Shown: positions 17,928 through 25,528 of the stretch, piece after piece
Layout of the letters: every line of letters begins with the position of its first letter
Numbering within the stretch: position 1 is the first letter of the stretch
Assembly: GCF_020405225.1 (NCBI RefSeq)
Contig: NZ_CP084472.1
Span: forward strand, 2,852,001-2,916,000
Reading direction: 5' to 3'
Origin: Natrinema sp. DC36
GTDB taxonomy: Archaea > Halobacteriota > Halobacteria > Halobacteriales > Natrialbaceae
DNA: 64,000 bases
The notes under the pieces: model-generated
Seen by the model: the letters and a program-made list of their open reading frames with translations, nothing else
Databases searched by the model: none
What the model was told of the DNA's origin: nothing
Translations under genes and position numbers: made by a program

Positions 17928-18062
17928 ATGAAACCGTACGAATTCACCTGTCCGGACTGTCATCGAGAGATTCCAGTCACTGACTCGATGCGCGAGGCGG
18001 CGCTGACGAACGGCTGTCCCATCTGTGGACGGTCAGTGGCCGAACGCAACTTCGCGAACTGA
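17928..18062 (+). CDS. Tiny zinc-ribbon protein (44 aa)
   Basis: A 44-residue protein with two CxxC pairs: YEFTCPDCHRE and NGCPICGRSV. It ends ERNFAN followed by TGA. The four cysteines and their spacing predict one bound zinc. This looks like one of the many haloarchaeal one-domain zinc-finger microproteins (DUF7560-like, from memory). It has its own upstream AT-rich region (TATACACATG at the start). Confidence 0.75.
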   Translation: MKPYEFTCPDCHREIPVTDSMREAALTNGCPICGRSVAERNFAN

Positions 18063-18270
18063 TCGCACCGTGACCGGCAGCGGTACGCGCGAATCGAACG
18101 CTACGGCTCGAGCGGAGCGGTGTGCAGTTTTCCCGACCGTCGCTGTTCTGTCCGTCCTCATCCACGAAGTACGGACCGAGCGCGCCCGAACCGAACAGAC
18201 AATCCCCTTAATGTCATTTAACACCCCCTATGATAGGTTTTTACGTCGGAACGGTGTGACACATTGTATC

Positions 18271-18729
18271 ATGACCGACGTCACGTACGTCCAGAAGGCG
18301 TGCGCGTACATCACTCGCGCAACGGGCGAGTTACTGGTATTCGAGGGACCGGGACACGACGGCCTGCAGATCCCGAAAGGAACGCTCGAGTCGGGCGAAT
18401 CACCGCGAGAGGCGCTGTTCAGGGAGGTCCTCGAGGAGAGCGGGCTCGGAACGCTGAGCGGGACCCAACATCTGACGACCGACGTCTGGACCCGCCGCGA
18501 GGAGCCGCCGAAGCGCTACGTGCGCCACTTCTTCCACGCGACGGTGCACGAACCCCGCGATCGGTGGACTCACACCGTCACCGACGGCGGGGAGGAACAC
18601 GGGGCCGAGTTCGAGTTTCGCTGGGTCCGGCCGCCGACCGGGCGGGAGTTCGCGCTCGACCTCGACGAGTACGTCGGCCTGCTCCCCACCACCGCCGGTT
18701 CGGACCCGGTCGCGAGCGCGTCGGATTGA
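18271..18729 (+). CDS. NUDIX hydrolase
   Basis: A 152-residue NUDIX-family pyrophosphohydrolase. The complete Nudix box lies at residues 37-59: G-x5-E-x7-R-E-x2-E-E-x-G as GTLESGESPREAL + FREVLEESGL. Such enzymes cleave X-linked nucleoside diphosphates with Mg. The ATG at 18271 (MTDVTYVQKACAYIT) starts directly on the first strand of the fold, so the upstream open frame to 18025 is not needed. An AT-containing stretch upstream (18222-18262) can hold the promoter. Substrate not predictable. Confidence 0.88.
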   Translation: MTDVTYVQKACAYITRATGELLVFEGPGHDGLQIPKGTLESGESPREALFREVLEESGLGTLSGTQHLTTDVWTRREEPPKRYVRHFFHATVHEPRDRWTHTVTDGGEEHGAEFEFRWVRPPTGREFALDLDEYVGLLPTTAGSDPVASASD

Positions 18730-18793
18730 GCGAGTGACTACTTCCGTTGCTCGAGTGTGCGGCCCCTACTGAGGTCGGCATCTGACTCGAGTC

Positions 18794-18877
18794 ATACGGT
18801 CTGCTGTAAGTCATTTCCGGCGCGACCGCAGGCCGGATCGCGGTCGCGCCAGTAAATCGTTACAGCAAACCGTATCA
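18794..18877. repeat. Palindromic repeat element A, copy 1, overlapping the pirin stop codon
   Basis: An ~82-bp element with terminal inverted repeats ATACGGTCTGCTGTAA (18794-18809) and TTACAGCAAACCGTAT (18860-18875). An inner perfect 11-bp palindrome is GGCGCGACCGC with GCGGTCGCGCC around a 10-base loop. On the minus strand the last element base is part of the TGA stop of the pirin gene (TGATACGG). Two more copies are at 34919-35002 and 39627-39707. No coding capacity; MITE-like or a mobile terminator. Confidence 0.85.
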
Positions 18878-19600
18878 GGCCACGATCGGCCCGCGCTGGT
18901 GGATCTGCTCGTCGTGCGGTCGGCCGGCGACGGCGACGACGCGACAGCCGTCGTCCGACGATAGCGTCACGGCATCGTCGCCCGCGGCGACGGTGCAGAC
19001 GCGCCCAGTCTCGAGTGATGCGTTGTCGACCGCACCCGACCCCGAGAGGACGAAACAGAAGCCGACCCAGTCGCTGGGGCGGTCCCACGACCACGACGCG
19101 TTCTCCGCGAGCGTCACGTCTCGGTACGTCATCGGGGTCTCGAACTCGAGCGGCGAGCCCTCGCCGACGACGGTCGTGACGGTGGCACCGCCCGACTCCG
19201 CGGTCGGCAACTGTTCGGCCGTCGCGTCCGCGTACGACGGCTCGATCTCCTTGCGCTCTCGAGGAAGATTGAGCCACAGTTGAAGGCCGGTACAGGGGCC
19301 GTCCGCCGGGAACTCCGAGTGTTCGATGCCCCGCCCCGCGGAGATCCGCATGGCCTCGCCCGCTCGAGCCGTCCCCGCGTTACCGAGCGAGTCGTCGTGG
19401 GCCATCCCGCCCTCGAGCATGTAGGTGCAGATCTCGAACCCGGCGTGGCGGTGGCTGGGGAACCCCTGGTCGGCCCCGATGTGGAATCGCTCGAAGAGCA
19501 CGAACGGATCCAGATGCGAGTGCGTTCGCGTGGGAAACGCACGAGTCGCGCGCATCCCGCCGGCGTGGGTCACGTCCGCGGCGTCGTGGAGAGATACCAT
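18875..19600 (-). CDS. Pirin family protein
   Basis: A 241-residue bicupin of the pirin family. The four metal ligands are recognisable in the N-terminal cupin: His50 and His52 (PSHRHAGFE), His94 and Glu96 (GIEHSEF). The family hallmark GGMAHDDSLGNAG is present. Pirins bind Fe and some act as quercetin dioxygenases or redox-sensing cofactors; haloarchaeal roles are not established. The C-terminal cupin ends DEQIHQRGPIVA immediately before a stop codon that lies inside the end of palindromic element A. Confidence 0.9.
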   Translation of the reverse strand: MVSLHDAADVTHAGGMRATRAFPTRTHSHLDPFVLFERFHIGADQGFPSHRHAGFEICTYMLEGGMAHDDSLGNAGTARAGEAMRISAGRGIEHSEFPADGPCTGLQLWLNLPRERKEIEPSYADATAEQLPTAESGGATVTTVVGEGSPLEFETPMTYRDVTLAENASWSWDRPSDWVGFCFVLSGSGAVDNASLETGRVCTVAAGDDAVTLSSDDGCRVVAVAGRPHDEQIHQRGPIVA

Positions 19601-19675
19601 CGATATACGTCGATCACGGACTTGAGAGAGAAGAGGAGACGGGTTCCGACCGCGCGTACGAGACAGGAAATTGAT

Positions 19676-19960
19676 GTCTCACGCCACCCCTGTCAACCGG
19701 CGTGCGGTGGCGCACGCTGGACCGGGGTGAGACGTGCGAGGTCCGAACGGAGTGAGGACCTCGAGAAGCGAACGGGGAGCAAAGCGACCCGTGAGCCACT
19801 GGTGAACCGCGGGCCGAAATCGTGCGAGGTCTTCGCGAACGGAGCGAGCAAAGGCTCGGAAGACGTGTATGCGTCTTCCGTTGGATGAGTGAGTGACCGG
19901 CGGGAGCGAACGAATCGACTGGGGAGGGCGCGGCGATTCCCTGTTGCCACGATAGCAGGA
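19676..19960. repeat. Dispersed repeat family B, copy 1 (~285 bp)
   Basis: This copy starts GTCTCACGCCA, shares a CGGTGGCGC..CGCTGG block near its left end and a conserved right end (CGAATCGACTGGGGAGGGCG, then GCGATTCCCTGTTGCCAC). The same ends appear at 28481-28622 and 41887-42116 with different middles. The middle is rich in GAACGGAGTGAG-type words. The minus strand gives a spurious-looking frame (MATGN.RALPSRF...) in every copy. It fills most of the 437-base gap between pirin and FAU-1, and no gene is supported there. Confidence 0.75.
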
Positions 19961-20037
19961 GGCTTCTTTCAGCTACGTCTCGATATAATTGGCTGCTCCG
20001 TTCACTCTCCATCGATCACGCCCGGCTGAACGCGCAA

Positions 20038-21483
20038 TTACTTCGAGAGCGCGCGCTCGACGGCTTCCGCAACCTCCATCGCCTTCTCGGCCAGTTCGTC
20101 GGAGACGAATCCGTCGGAAACGGCGCCCTCGAGTTCGTCGGCGTCCACGATCTCGACCGTCCCGTCGCCCTGTCGGATCACGTCGACGTAGAGGTCGACG
20201 TACCGAACGGTGTCCGGAAACAGTTCGACGGGCGTACAGACGTTGACGTAGGTCCCCTTCGACGTGCCGTCGGCGGTCGTGTACGTCGTCGGATACCACC
20301 ACCGGCCTTCGCGGAACTTCGTCACGGCGACGTCGCCCGACTCCTTGGAGACGCCGAGCGCGTCGTAGCTCCCGCCGCCGCGCATGGAGCGCTCGAGGGT
20401 CACCTTCCCCTCGGGATCCCAGTCGGTCACCTCGCCGCGACCCAGCGAGATGAGTCGGCCGTCGGGTTTGCCGTGGCCGATCTCGAGGCGGTCGCCCGTC
20501 GTCGGACCGAACTGCCGAGCGACCGCGGCGAAGGGAAACTCGCCCGTGGCGTCAGCGCCGCCGTCACCGGTTCCGGTCGACTCGCAGACGGCCTCCGCGA
20601 AGTCGACCGCCGCGCTCGCGGCCCGATCGGCCGCCTTCGTCCGGTGGTGGCCCGGCATCGTGGTCTCCACCCGACGCCGCACGCCGTCCAGCGTGAACCG
20701 GGACTCGCGACCGAACCAGCACCACTCGGTCCGGCGGGGCGCGGCCAGCAGTCCCGGCTCGCCGGGTTCGTCGGGTGCGTCGGCCAGCGCGGTCTCGAGC
20801 GCCCGGGCCCGATCCGCGGCGTCCTCGAGCGCGGTTCCCATCGCCTCGAGGTCGGCGTCGGCGGCCGCGTGTTGCCACCGGACGCCCCATCCCTCGGGTA
20901 CCTCGACCGAAAGGAGGTCGGTCATGCCGACCAGTTCCTCCGCTCGCTCGCCGCGAAGCGCCGCCGAGACGCCGGTTCGGTCCCGTGAAAGCGTACAGAG
21001 CCCGCCCTGAACCTCGAGCGTCGGCCGCACGAGCGGCCGGTCGTCGTCCCACGGCGGCGCGGGCTCGTGGACCTGTACCCGATACCGGTTTCCGGCGTCG
21101 ACGTAGCCGTCGGCGTCGTCGTAGTTCAGAAAACCGCGCCGACCGTCGCCGAGGTCGACGACCGCGCCGCTGCCGCCGCCCGCCTCGATCACTTCCGCGT
21201 CGAAGACCGCACCGCGGGACGCGTCGTCCGCCCAGCGGAACGTATCGATCGCGAGGGACTCGAGCTCGCCCGCGACCGGCTCGACCGCGTCCGGCGCGCC
21301 CGAAATCTCGACGCCCTGTCGATCCCGGGTCGTCTCGATCGAGACGTCGGCCGGCGCGGCGTCGAACGATCGTTCGAATCGCTCCCGAATCGGTTCGGAG
21401 GCCTGAACGACCTCGCGGCCGGTCTCGCTCAGCAACCGAGTGATCGCCGTCGTGTAGATGCCGCGGACTCGAGCCGTCGTCAT
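20038..21483 (-). CDS. fau-1: Probable ribonuclease FAU-1 (RNase E/G-like, DUF402)
   Basis: A 481-residue protein of the FAU-1 family, AU-rich-RNA-binding ribonuclease-like proteins first described from Pyrococcus. The N-terminal half contains an S1-like insertion (VVDLGDGRRGFLNYDDADGYV) within an RNase E/G-type region. The C-terminal ~170 residues form a DUF402 domain (GKVTLERSMRGGGSYDALG, YPTTYTTADGTSKGTYVNVCTPVELFPDTVRYVDLYVDVI). The family processes 5S rRNA precursors and AU-rich RNA. The start MTTARVRGIYTTAITRLL at 21483 is the family N-terminus. The frame continues much further upstream but overlaps the next gene. Confidence 0.88.
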   Translation of the reverse strand: MTTARVRGIYTTAITRLLSETGREVVQASEPIRERFERSFDAAPADVSIETTRDRQGVEISGAPDAVEPVAGELESLAIDTFRWADDASRGAVFDAEVIEAGGGSGAVVDLGDGRRGFLNYDDADGYVDAGNRYRVQVHEPAPPWDDDRPLVRPTLEVQGGLCTLSRDRTGVSAALRGERAEELVGMTDLLSVEVPEGWGVRWQHAAADADLEAMGTALEDAADRARALETALADAPDEPGEPGLLAAPRRTEWCWFGRESRFTLDGVRRRVETTMPGHHRTKAADRAASAAVDFAEAVCESTGTGDGGADATGEFPFAAVARQFGPTTGDRLEIGHGKPDGRLISLGRGEVTDWDPEGKVTLERSMRGGGSYDALGVSKESGDVAVTKFREGRWWYPTTYTTADGTSKGTYVNVCTPVELFPDTVRYVDLYVDVIRQGDGTVEIVDADELEGAVSDGFVSDELAEKAMEVAEAVERALSK

Positions 21484-21607
21484 CGCGCTCCCTCCGCGAC
21501 CGCTCGCCGCGCCGCCGTCGACGGCCGCCGTCGCTCGTCGATCCCTCGTCGCGGCTCTCGTCGCAACGCTCGCTCGAGCGATCCGAACCCTACATCGCAC
21601 ACGAACA

Positions 21608-21985
21608 TCATCGGAGCGTGTCGCGGTCGGCTGCGAACCGCACCCGATCGTCGATCGTCGGCCCGAGTGAGAGTTCGACGTGTCCGTCTCCCAGAATCCG
21701 GCCGTCCTCGACGGAGACGCCCCACGTCTCGAATCGGAGCCAACCGCGCATCTCGTCGGCGTGGGTGGGGATGTCGGCGTAGTCGACGTCGTGTTCGGGG
21801 TAGTCCGAACTCGAGTGCGCCATATCCATGTCGGAGTAGACGGTGTCGTGCTCGTCGAAGAACGCCTCGAGCGTCGCCGCGTCCTCTGCGACGGCGTCGA
21901 CGACCGCCGCCGAGGCGGCCCGGAGCTCGTCGGTCTCGAGGCCGACGTCGCGAAGCGCACGCTGAGTTCGCTGGTCGAAGTGCAT
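21608..21985 (-). CDS. Conserved-type hypothetical protein (125 aa)
   Basis: A 125-residue acidic protein starting at 21985 (MHFDQRTQRALRDVGLETDEL). An N-terminal helical region (AASAAVVDAVAEDAATLEAFFDEHD) is followed by a metal-ligand-rich stretch (SDMDMAHSSSDYPEHDVDYADIPTHADEMRGWLRF) and a beta-rich end. It lies 124 bases upstream of FAU-1 on the same strand, a pairing that hints at a shared transcript. From memory this resembles DUF7532; function unknown. Confidence 0.65.
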   Translation of the reverse strand: MHFDQRTQRALRDVGLETDELRAASAAVVDAVAEDAATLEAFFDEHDTVYSDMDMAHSSSDYPEHDVDYADIPTHADEMRGWLRFETWGVSVEDGRILGDGHVELSLGPTIDDRVRFAADRDTLR

Positions 21986-22160
21986 ACGCGCCGGTTGGGC
22001 CGGAAGGCCTTTGATAATTCCGAGTCCGTGCTGGCGGTCTCGAGCTCGTAGCGAATGTCGAACGAACCGCACCGCTGCTCCGGACGCCGTCGCGGCGTTT
22101 CGATCGACCGAAACCGAAGTAGGCAAAGCATACTTAGCGACGGCCGTCGAGTTGTGGACA

Positions 22161-23642
22161 ATGAGTCAGGAGGCCGAGTACGACCCGCAGGACGAATCAC
22201 TGACGGGAAGTGCTGCCCGCTCCGAACCGCTGAGCGTCGAACGCGGCCTGGACGCCCTCCGCTCGAGTCCGGAGTTTCGTGGCCCAGTCGAACCGCTCGA
22301 CGGCGTGGAAGCGAACGAACACATCGCGCTGTTCTACGAGTCCCGTGACGAGCAGGTCGAAGCGATGGTCCCGTTCGTCCGGCAGGGGGTAGAGCGGGAC
22401 GAGCGAGTCATGTACGTCATCGAGGAGCGCACCGAGGACGACGTCCTCGCGGCGTTGCGCGACGGCGGCGTCGACGTCGACGCCGCGACCGATTCCGGTG
22501 CGCTCACCTTCCATTCGGTCGACGAGACCTACCGCCGGAACGGCGCGTTCGATCCCGACGAGATGATCGAGTTCTACCGACAGACGATCGAGGAGGCGAC
22601 GGCGGAGTATCCGGCACTTCGAATCACCGCGGACACGCACTGGATCCTCGACGAGAAGACGACGATCGAGGACTTCATGGCCTACGAGAGCCGGGTCAAC
22701 GACCTCTTTCGGGACGAGGACTGTATCGCGCTCTGTCAGTACGATCGCGAGGCGATCCCCCCCGAGGTTCTCACGGATGTCGTCCGGACCCACCCTCACC
22801 TCATCTACGACGGAACGCTCTGCCACAACTTCTACTACACACCACCACAGGAGTACTTCGGACCCGACGAGCCGGCTCGCGACATCGACCGGATGTTGCG
22901 AACGCTCGTCGATAGAACCGAAGCGAAGGCGGAGCTCAGTACTACCATCGACGAACTCGAGGAGTCGAACGAGCGGCTCAAGCGGTTCGCGTACATCGCA
23001 TCGCACGATCTCCAAGAGCCCCTGCGGATGGTCTCGAGTTTCCTGCAGCTACTCGAGGACCGACATGGGGACGACCTCGACGAGGAGGCCCGTGAGTACA
23101 TCGACTTCGCCGTCGGCGGCTCCGATCGCATGCGCGAGATGGTCGACGGGCTGCTCAGCTACTCGCGAATCGATATGAACGACGCCGAGTTTCGACCGGT
23201 CGACTGTACCACCGTCCTCGAGGCCGTCATCTCCGATCTCCGGCTACAGATCGAGGAGCGCGACGCCGCGATCGTTGCGGACGAGCTCCCGACGGTCGTC
23301 GGTGACGACACCCAGCTCGAACAGCTGTTTCACAACCTGATCGCGAACGCGATCAAGTACACCGACGACGCGCCGCCGCAAATCGAGATCGAGGCACAAC
23401 GGCAGGGCGACCGCTGCGTGTTCTCGGTCGCGGACGACGGGATCGGGATCGAGCCGGCGCACACGGATCAGATCTTCGAGATTTTCAACCGACTTCACTC
23501 GAACGAGGAGTATCAGGGAACGGGAATCGGGCTCGCACTGTGCCGAAAAATCGTCGACCACCACGGCGGCGATATCTGGGTCGACTCCGAACCGGGTGAC
23601 GGAACGACGTTTTACTTCACACTTCCCAGGGCCAAGCGGTGA
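22161..23642 (+). CDS. MEDS-domain sensor histidine kinase
   Basis: A 493-residue soluble kinase. Residues ~45-215 are a MEDS (DcmR-type) sensory domain: EHIALFYESRDEQVEAMVPFVRQGV, VMYVIEER, MIEFYRQTIEEA. A short coiled coil (AELSTTIDELEESNERLKRF) leads to the HisKA region with the phosphorylated His in FAYIASHDLQEPLRM. The HATPase domain has LIANAIKYTDDAP, VADDGIGIEP and GTGIGLALCRKIVDHHGG. There are no membrane helices, so it senses a cytoplasmic cue. It is followed 48 bases later by a single-domain response regulator, its likely partner. Confidence 0.92.
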   Translation: MSQEAEYDPQDESLTGSAARSEPLSVERGLDALRSSPEFRGPVEPLDGVEANEHIALFYESRDEQVEAMVPFVRQGVERDERVMYVIEERTEDDVLAALRDGGVDVDAATDSGALTFHSVDETYRRNGAFDPDEMIEFYRQTIEEATAEYPALRITADTHWILDEKTTIEDFMAYESRVNDLFRDEDCIALCQYDREAIPPEVLTDVVRTHPHLIYDGTLCHNFYYTPPQEYFGPDEPARDIDRMLRTLVDRTEAKAELSTTIDELEESNERLKRFAYIASHDLQEPLRMVSSFLQLLEDRHGDDLDEEAREYIDFAVGGSDRMREMVDGLLSYSRIDMNDAEFRPVDCTTVLEAVISDLRLQIEERDAAIVADELPTVVGDDTQLEQLFHNLIANAIKYTDDAPPQIEIEAQRQGDRCVFSVADDGIGIEPAHTDQIFEIFNRLHSNEEYQGTGIGLALCRKIVDHHGGDIWVDSEPGDGTTFYFTLPRAKR

Positions 23643-23690
23643 CACCTCCGGCGGAGGACCCATGGTGACACGTGCGTCGGAGCGCAGGCG

Positions 23691-24164
23691 ATGAGCCCCG
23701 ATCACCGCGTTGATCCGCCGGCGGTTCTGGTAATCGAGAACAACCCCGGTGACGTTCATTTGATGCGTGAGGGGCTCGAGAAAAGCGGCGTTGACGGCAC
23801 CATCACTGTTATTACCGATGGGGAGACAGCGCTCGACTACGTTAGCCAGTGTGAGGCGTCCGACTCGGAGGCGGTTCCCGACCTCGTGTTTCTCGATCTG
23901 AACCTCCCGAAGGCGAACGGAAGAACGATCCTCGAGGCGATCAACCGCGAGCCGCAGCTTCGGTCCGTTCCGGTGATCGTTTGCTCGAGTTCGAAGTCCC
24001 CGGACGATATCCGCGAAACGGCCGAATTAGGGGTGGACGGCTATCACATCAAACCGGTCGATCCGAACGAATACATCTCGCTCGTTCGAACGATCGTGGA
24101 GTCCGTGTCCGACTCCGGTCAGGCCCCGCCGGGAGAGTATTCCACAATCGGCCCGGTCGAATAG
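23691..24164 (+). CDS. Single-domain response regulator (Rcp1-like)
   Basis: A 157-residue receiver-domain protein with no output domain. The phospho-acceptor is Asp69 in LVFLDLNLPKANG; the conserved Lys lies in GYHIKPVD and the Thr/Ser switch in VIVCSSSKSPDDI. The acidic pocket reads VIENNPGD rather than the usual EDNPGD, so one Asp is replaced by Asn. The C-terminal ~25 residues are a flexible tail. The gene lies directly downstream of the MEDS histidine kinase and is probably its phosphorelay partner, passing the signal to another protein. Confidence 0.9.
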   Translation: MSPDHRVDPPAVLVIENNPGDVHLMREGLEKSGVDGTITVITDGETALDYVSQCEASDSEAVPDLVFLDLNLPKANGRTILEAINREPQLRSVPVIVCSSSKSPDDIRETAELGVDGYHIKPVDPNEYISLVRTIVESVSDSGQAPPGEYSTIGPVE

Positions 24165-24170
24165 GTTCCA

Positions 24171-24257
24171 CTGGTCGATTGCCACTGGCCGTCGCTGTTC
24201 TGGTCAATTGCCGCTGGCCGTCACCGCTCTGGTCGATTGCCGCTGGCCGTCACCGCC
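24171..24257 (+). repeat. Three tandem copies of a 29-bp repeat
   Basis: Three contiguous units (24171-24199, 24200-24228, 24229-24257) share CTGGTCRATTGCCRCTGGCC followed by GTCRCYGYY. They differ at a few positions, and a partial word follows. They lie in the spacer between the response regulator and the PrsW gene. There are no spacers between units, so this is not a CRISPR. Function unknown. Confidence 0.8.
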
Positions 24258-24386
24258 CGTCCGATCGCACAACCGCTCGCCCGGACAGACAACCGTCCCC
24301 GATCGGTGTGAAAATCGGCTCAGTGGCTCCGAGAGACCGTCGCCGGTTGCCGAACCTATACCGGGCAGGCGATCATACGGCCACCC

Positions 24387-25400
24387 ATGGAACGTAGGCG
24401 CGACCCAGTCGAACGGGGCGAGGAGCGGACCGGTGACGGGTCGGTCGACCTCTACGACGTCTCGACGTGGGAGCCGCGATCGATCGTCGACCTGGTGGCG
24501 TACACGCTCTACAACGCCATGAGCTACGGATTCCGTGCGCTCGTCTTGCTGATCGCGATCGCGATCACCCTCGTCTTGCTCGTCTCGCCGGCCGCGATCG
24601 TCCTCGAGGATCCGTTCGTCGCCCTCTTCTTCGGGCTCTCGGTAGTCCCCGCGGGGTTGCTCGCGGCGTACATCTGGCACGCGGACATCACGACGAGCGA
24701 ACCGCTCTGGTTGCTCGTCGTGACCTTCCTGCTCGCGGTCCTGTTCGCGACGTTCGCGGCGCTCGTCAACTCGTACAGTCGGGCGCTGCTCGGGATCAGC
24801 GGGGTTCTCTTTTTCTACCTGATCGTCGGCCCGATCGAGGAGACGGTGAAGCTACTCGCCGTTCAGGTGTTCGCCTACCGGAACGACAGTTTCAACGCCG
24901 TCATCGACGGCGCGGTGTACGGCGCCGTCGCCGGGTTGGGATTCGCCGCCATCGAAAACGCGCTCTACATCAGCCGCGTCATCGGCGAGGCGAACCCCGA
25001 GACCAACATCCTCGTCACCGCCAGCGGGATCGCGACGGTCCGTGCGCTGGCCGGACCGGGGCACGTCATTTACTCGGCGATCGCGGGCTACTACCTCGGA
25101 CTGGCGAAGTTCAACCGCGACTACGCCGGTCCGATCGTCCTCAAAGGGTTGCTCGTCGCTGCGTTCGTCCACGGGACCTACAACGTCACAGTCGGGATCG
25201 TTCCGGGGATCCTCACCGACTTCCTCCCCATCGGCTACGGAATCGCGTTCGTCGGCTACGTGATCTGTTACGACCTCGCGATCGGCTACTACCTCTATCG
25301 CAAGATCGATCGCTACCGCCGGACCTATCAGTCCGTCACGAGCGATATCGATGGCGACTCGCGGCCGGAACTGACCGAGTTCGAGCCGCCCCAGCGCTGA
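24387..25400 (+). CDS. PrsW-family intramembrane metalloprotease
   Basis: A 337-residue polytopic membrane protein of the PrsW/CPBP-related family. The glutamate pair is in VGPIEETVKLLA (Glu151-Glu152). Further conserved residues are Glu190 in AAIENALYISR, His226 in AGPGHVIYSAIAGYY, and His262 in VHGTYN; these fit the metal-binding set of PrsW. About eight to nine hydrophobic helices follow a ~35-residue cytoplasmic N-terminus. Bacterial PrsW cleaves anti-sigma factors; archaeal substrates are not known. The ATG at 24387 follows an ATACGG-type AT stretch. Confidence 0.88.
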   Translation: MERRRDPVERGEERTGDGSVDLYDVSTWEPRSIVDLVAYTLYNAMSYGFRALVLLIAIAITLVLLVSPAAIVLEDPFVALFFGLSVVPAGLLAAYIWHADITTSEPLWLLVVTFLLAVLFATFAALVNSYSRALLGISGVLFFYLIVGPIEETVKLLAVQVFAYRNDSFNAVIDGAVYGAVAGLGFAAIENALYISRVIGEANPETNILVTASGIATVRALAGPGHVIYSAIAGYYLGLAKFNRDYAGPIVLKGLLVAAFVHGTYNVTVGIVPGILTDFLPIGYGIAFVGYVICYDLAIGYYLYRKIDRYRRTYQSVTSDIDGDSRPELTEFEPPQR

Positions 25401-25528
25401 CCGAAGTCCGGTAACGGTCCGTCCGAAAACGGCGATTCCAGAACGCAGCAGACGGGTACGAGACAATCTCCGACGCGCTGGCGGGTGCAGGCAGCAGGAA
25501 CTTTTCTCGAGCAACGCAGCCCCAAGTC

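Noticed and set aside
24171-24257. Possible CRISPR array
   Set aside because: The 29-bp units are contiguous with no unique spacers and no cas genes are in the window.
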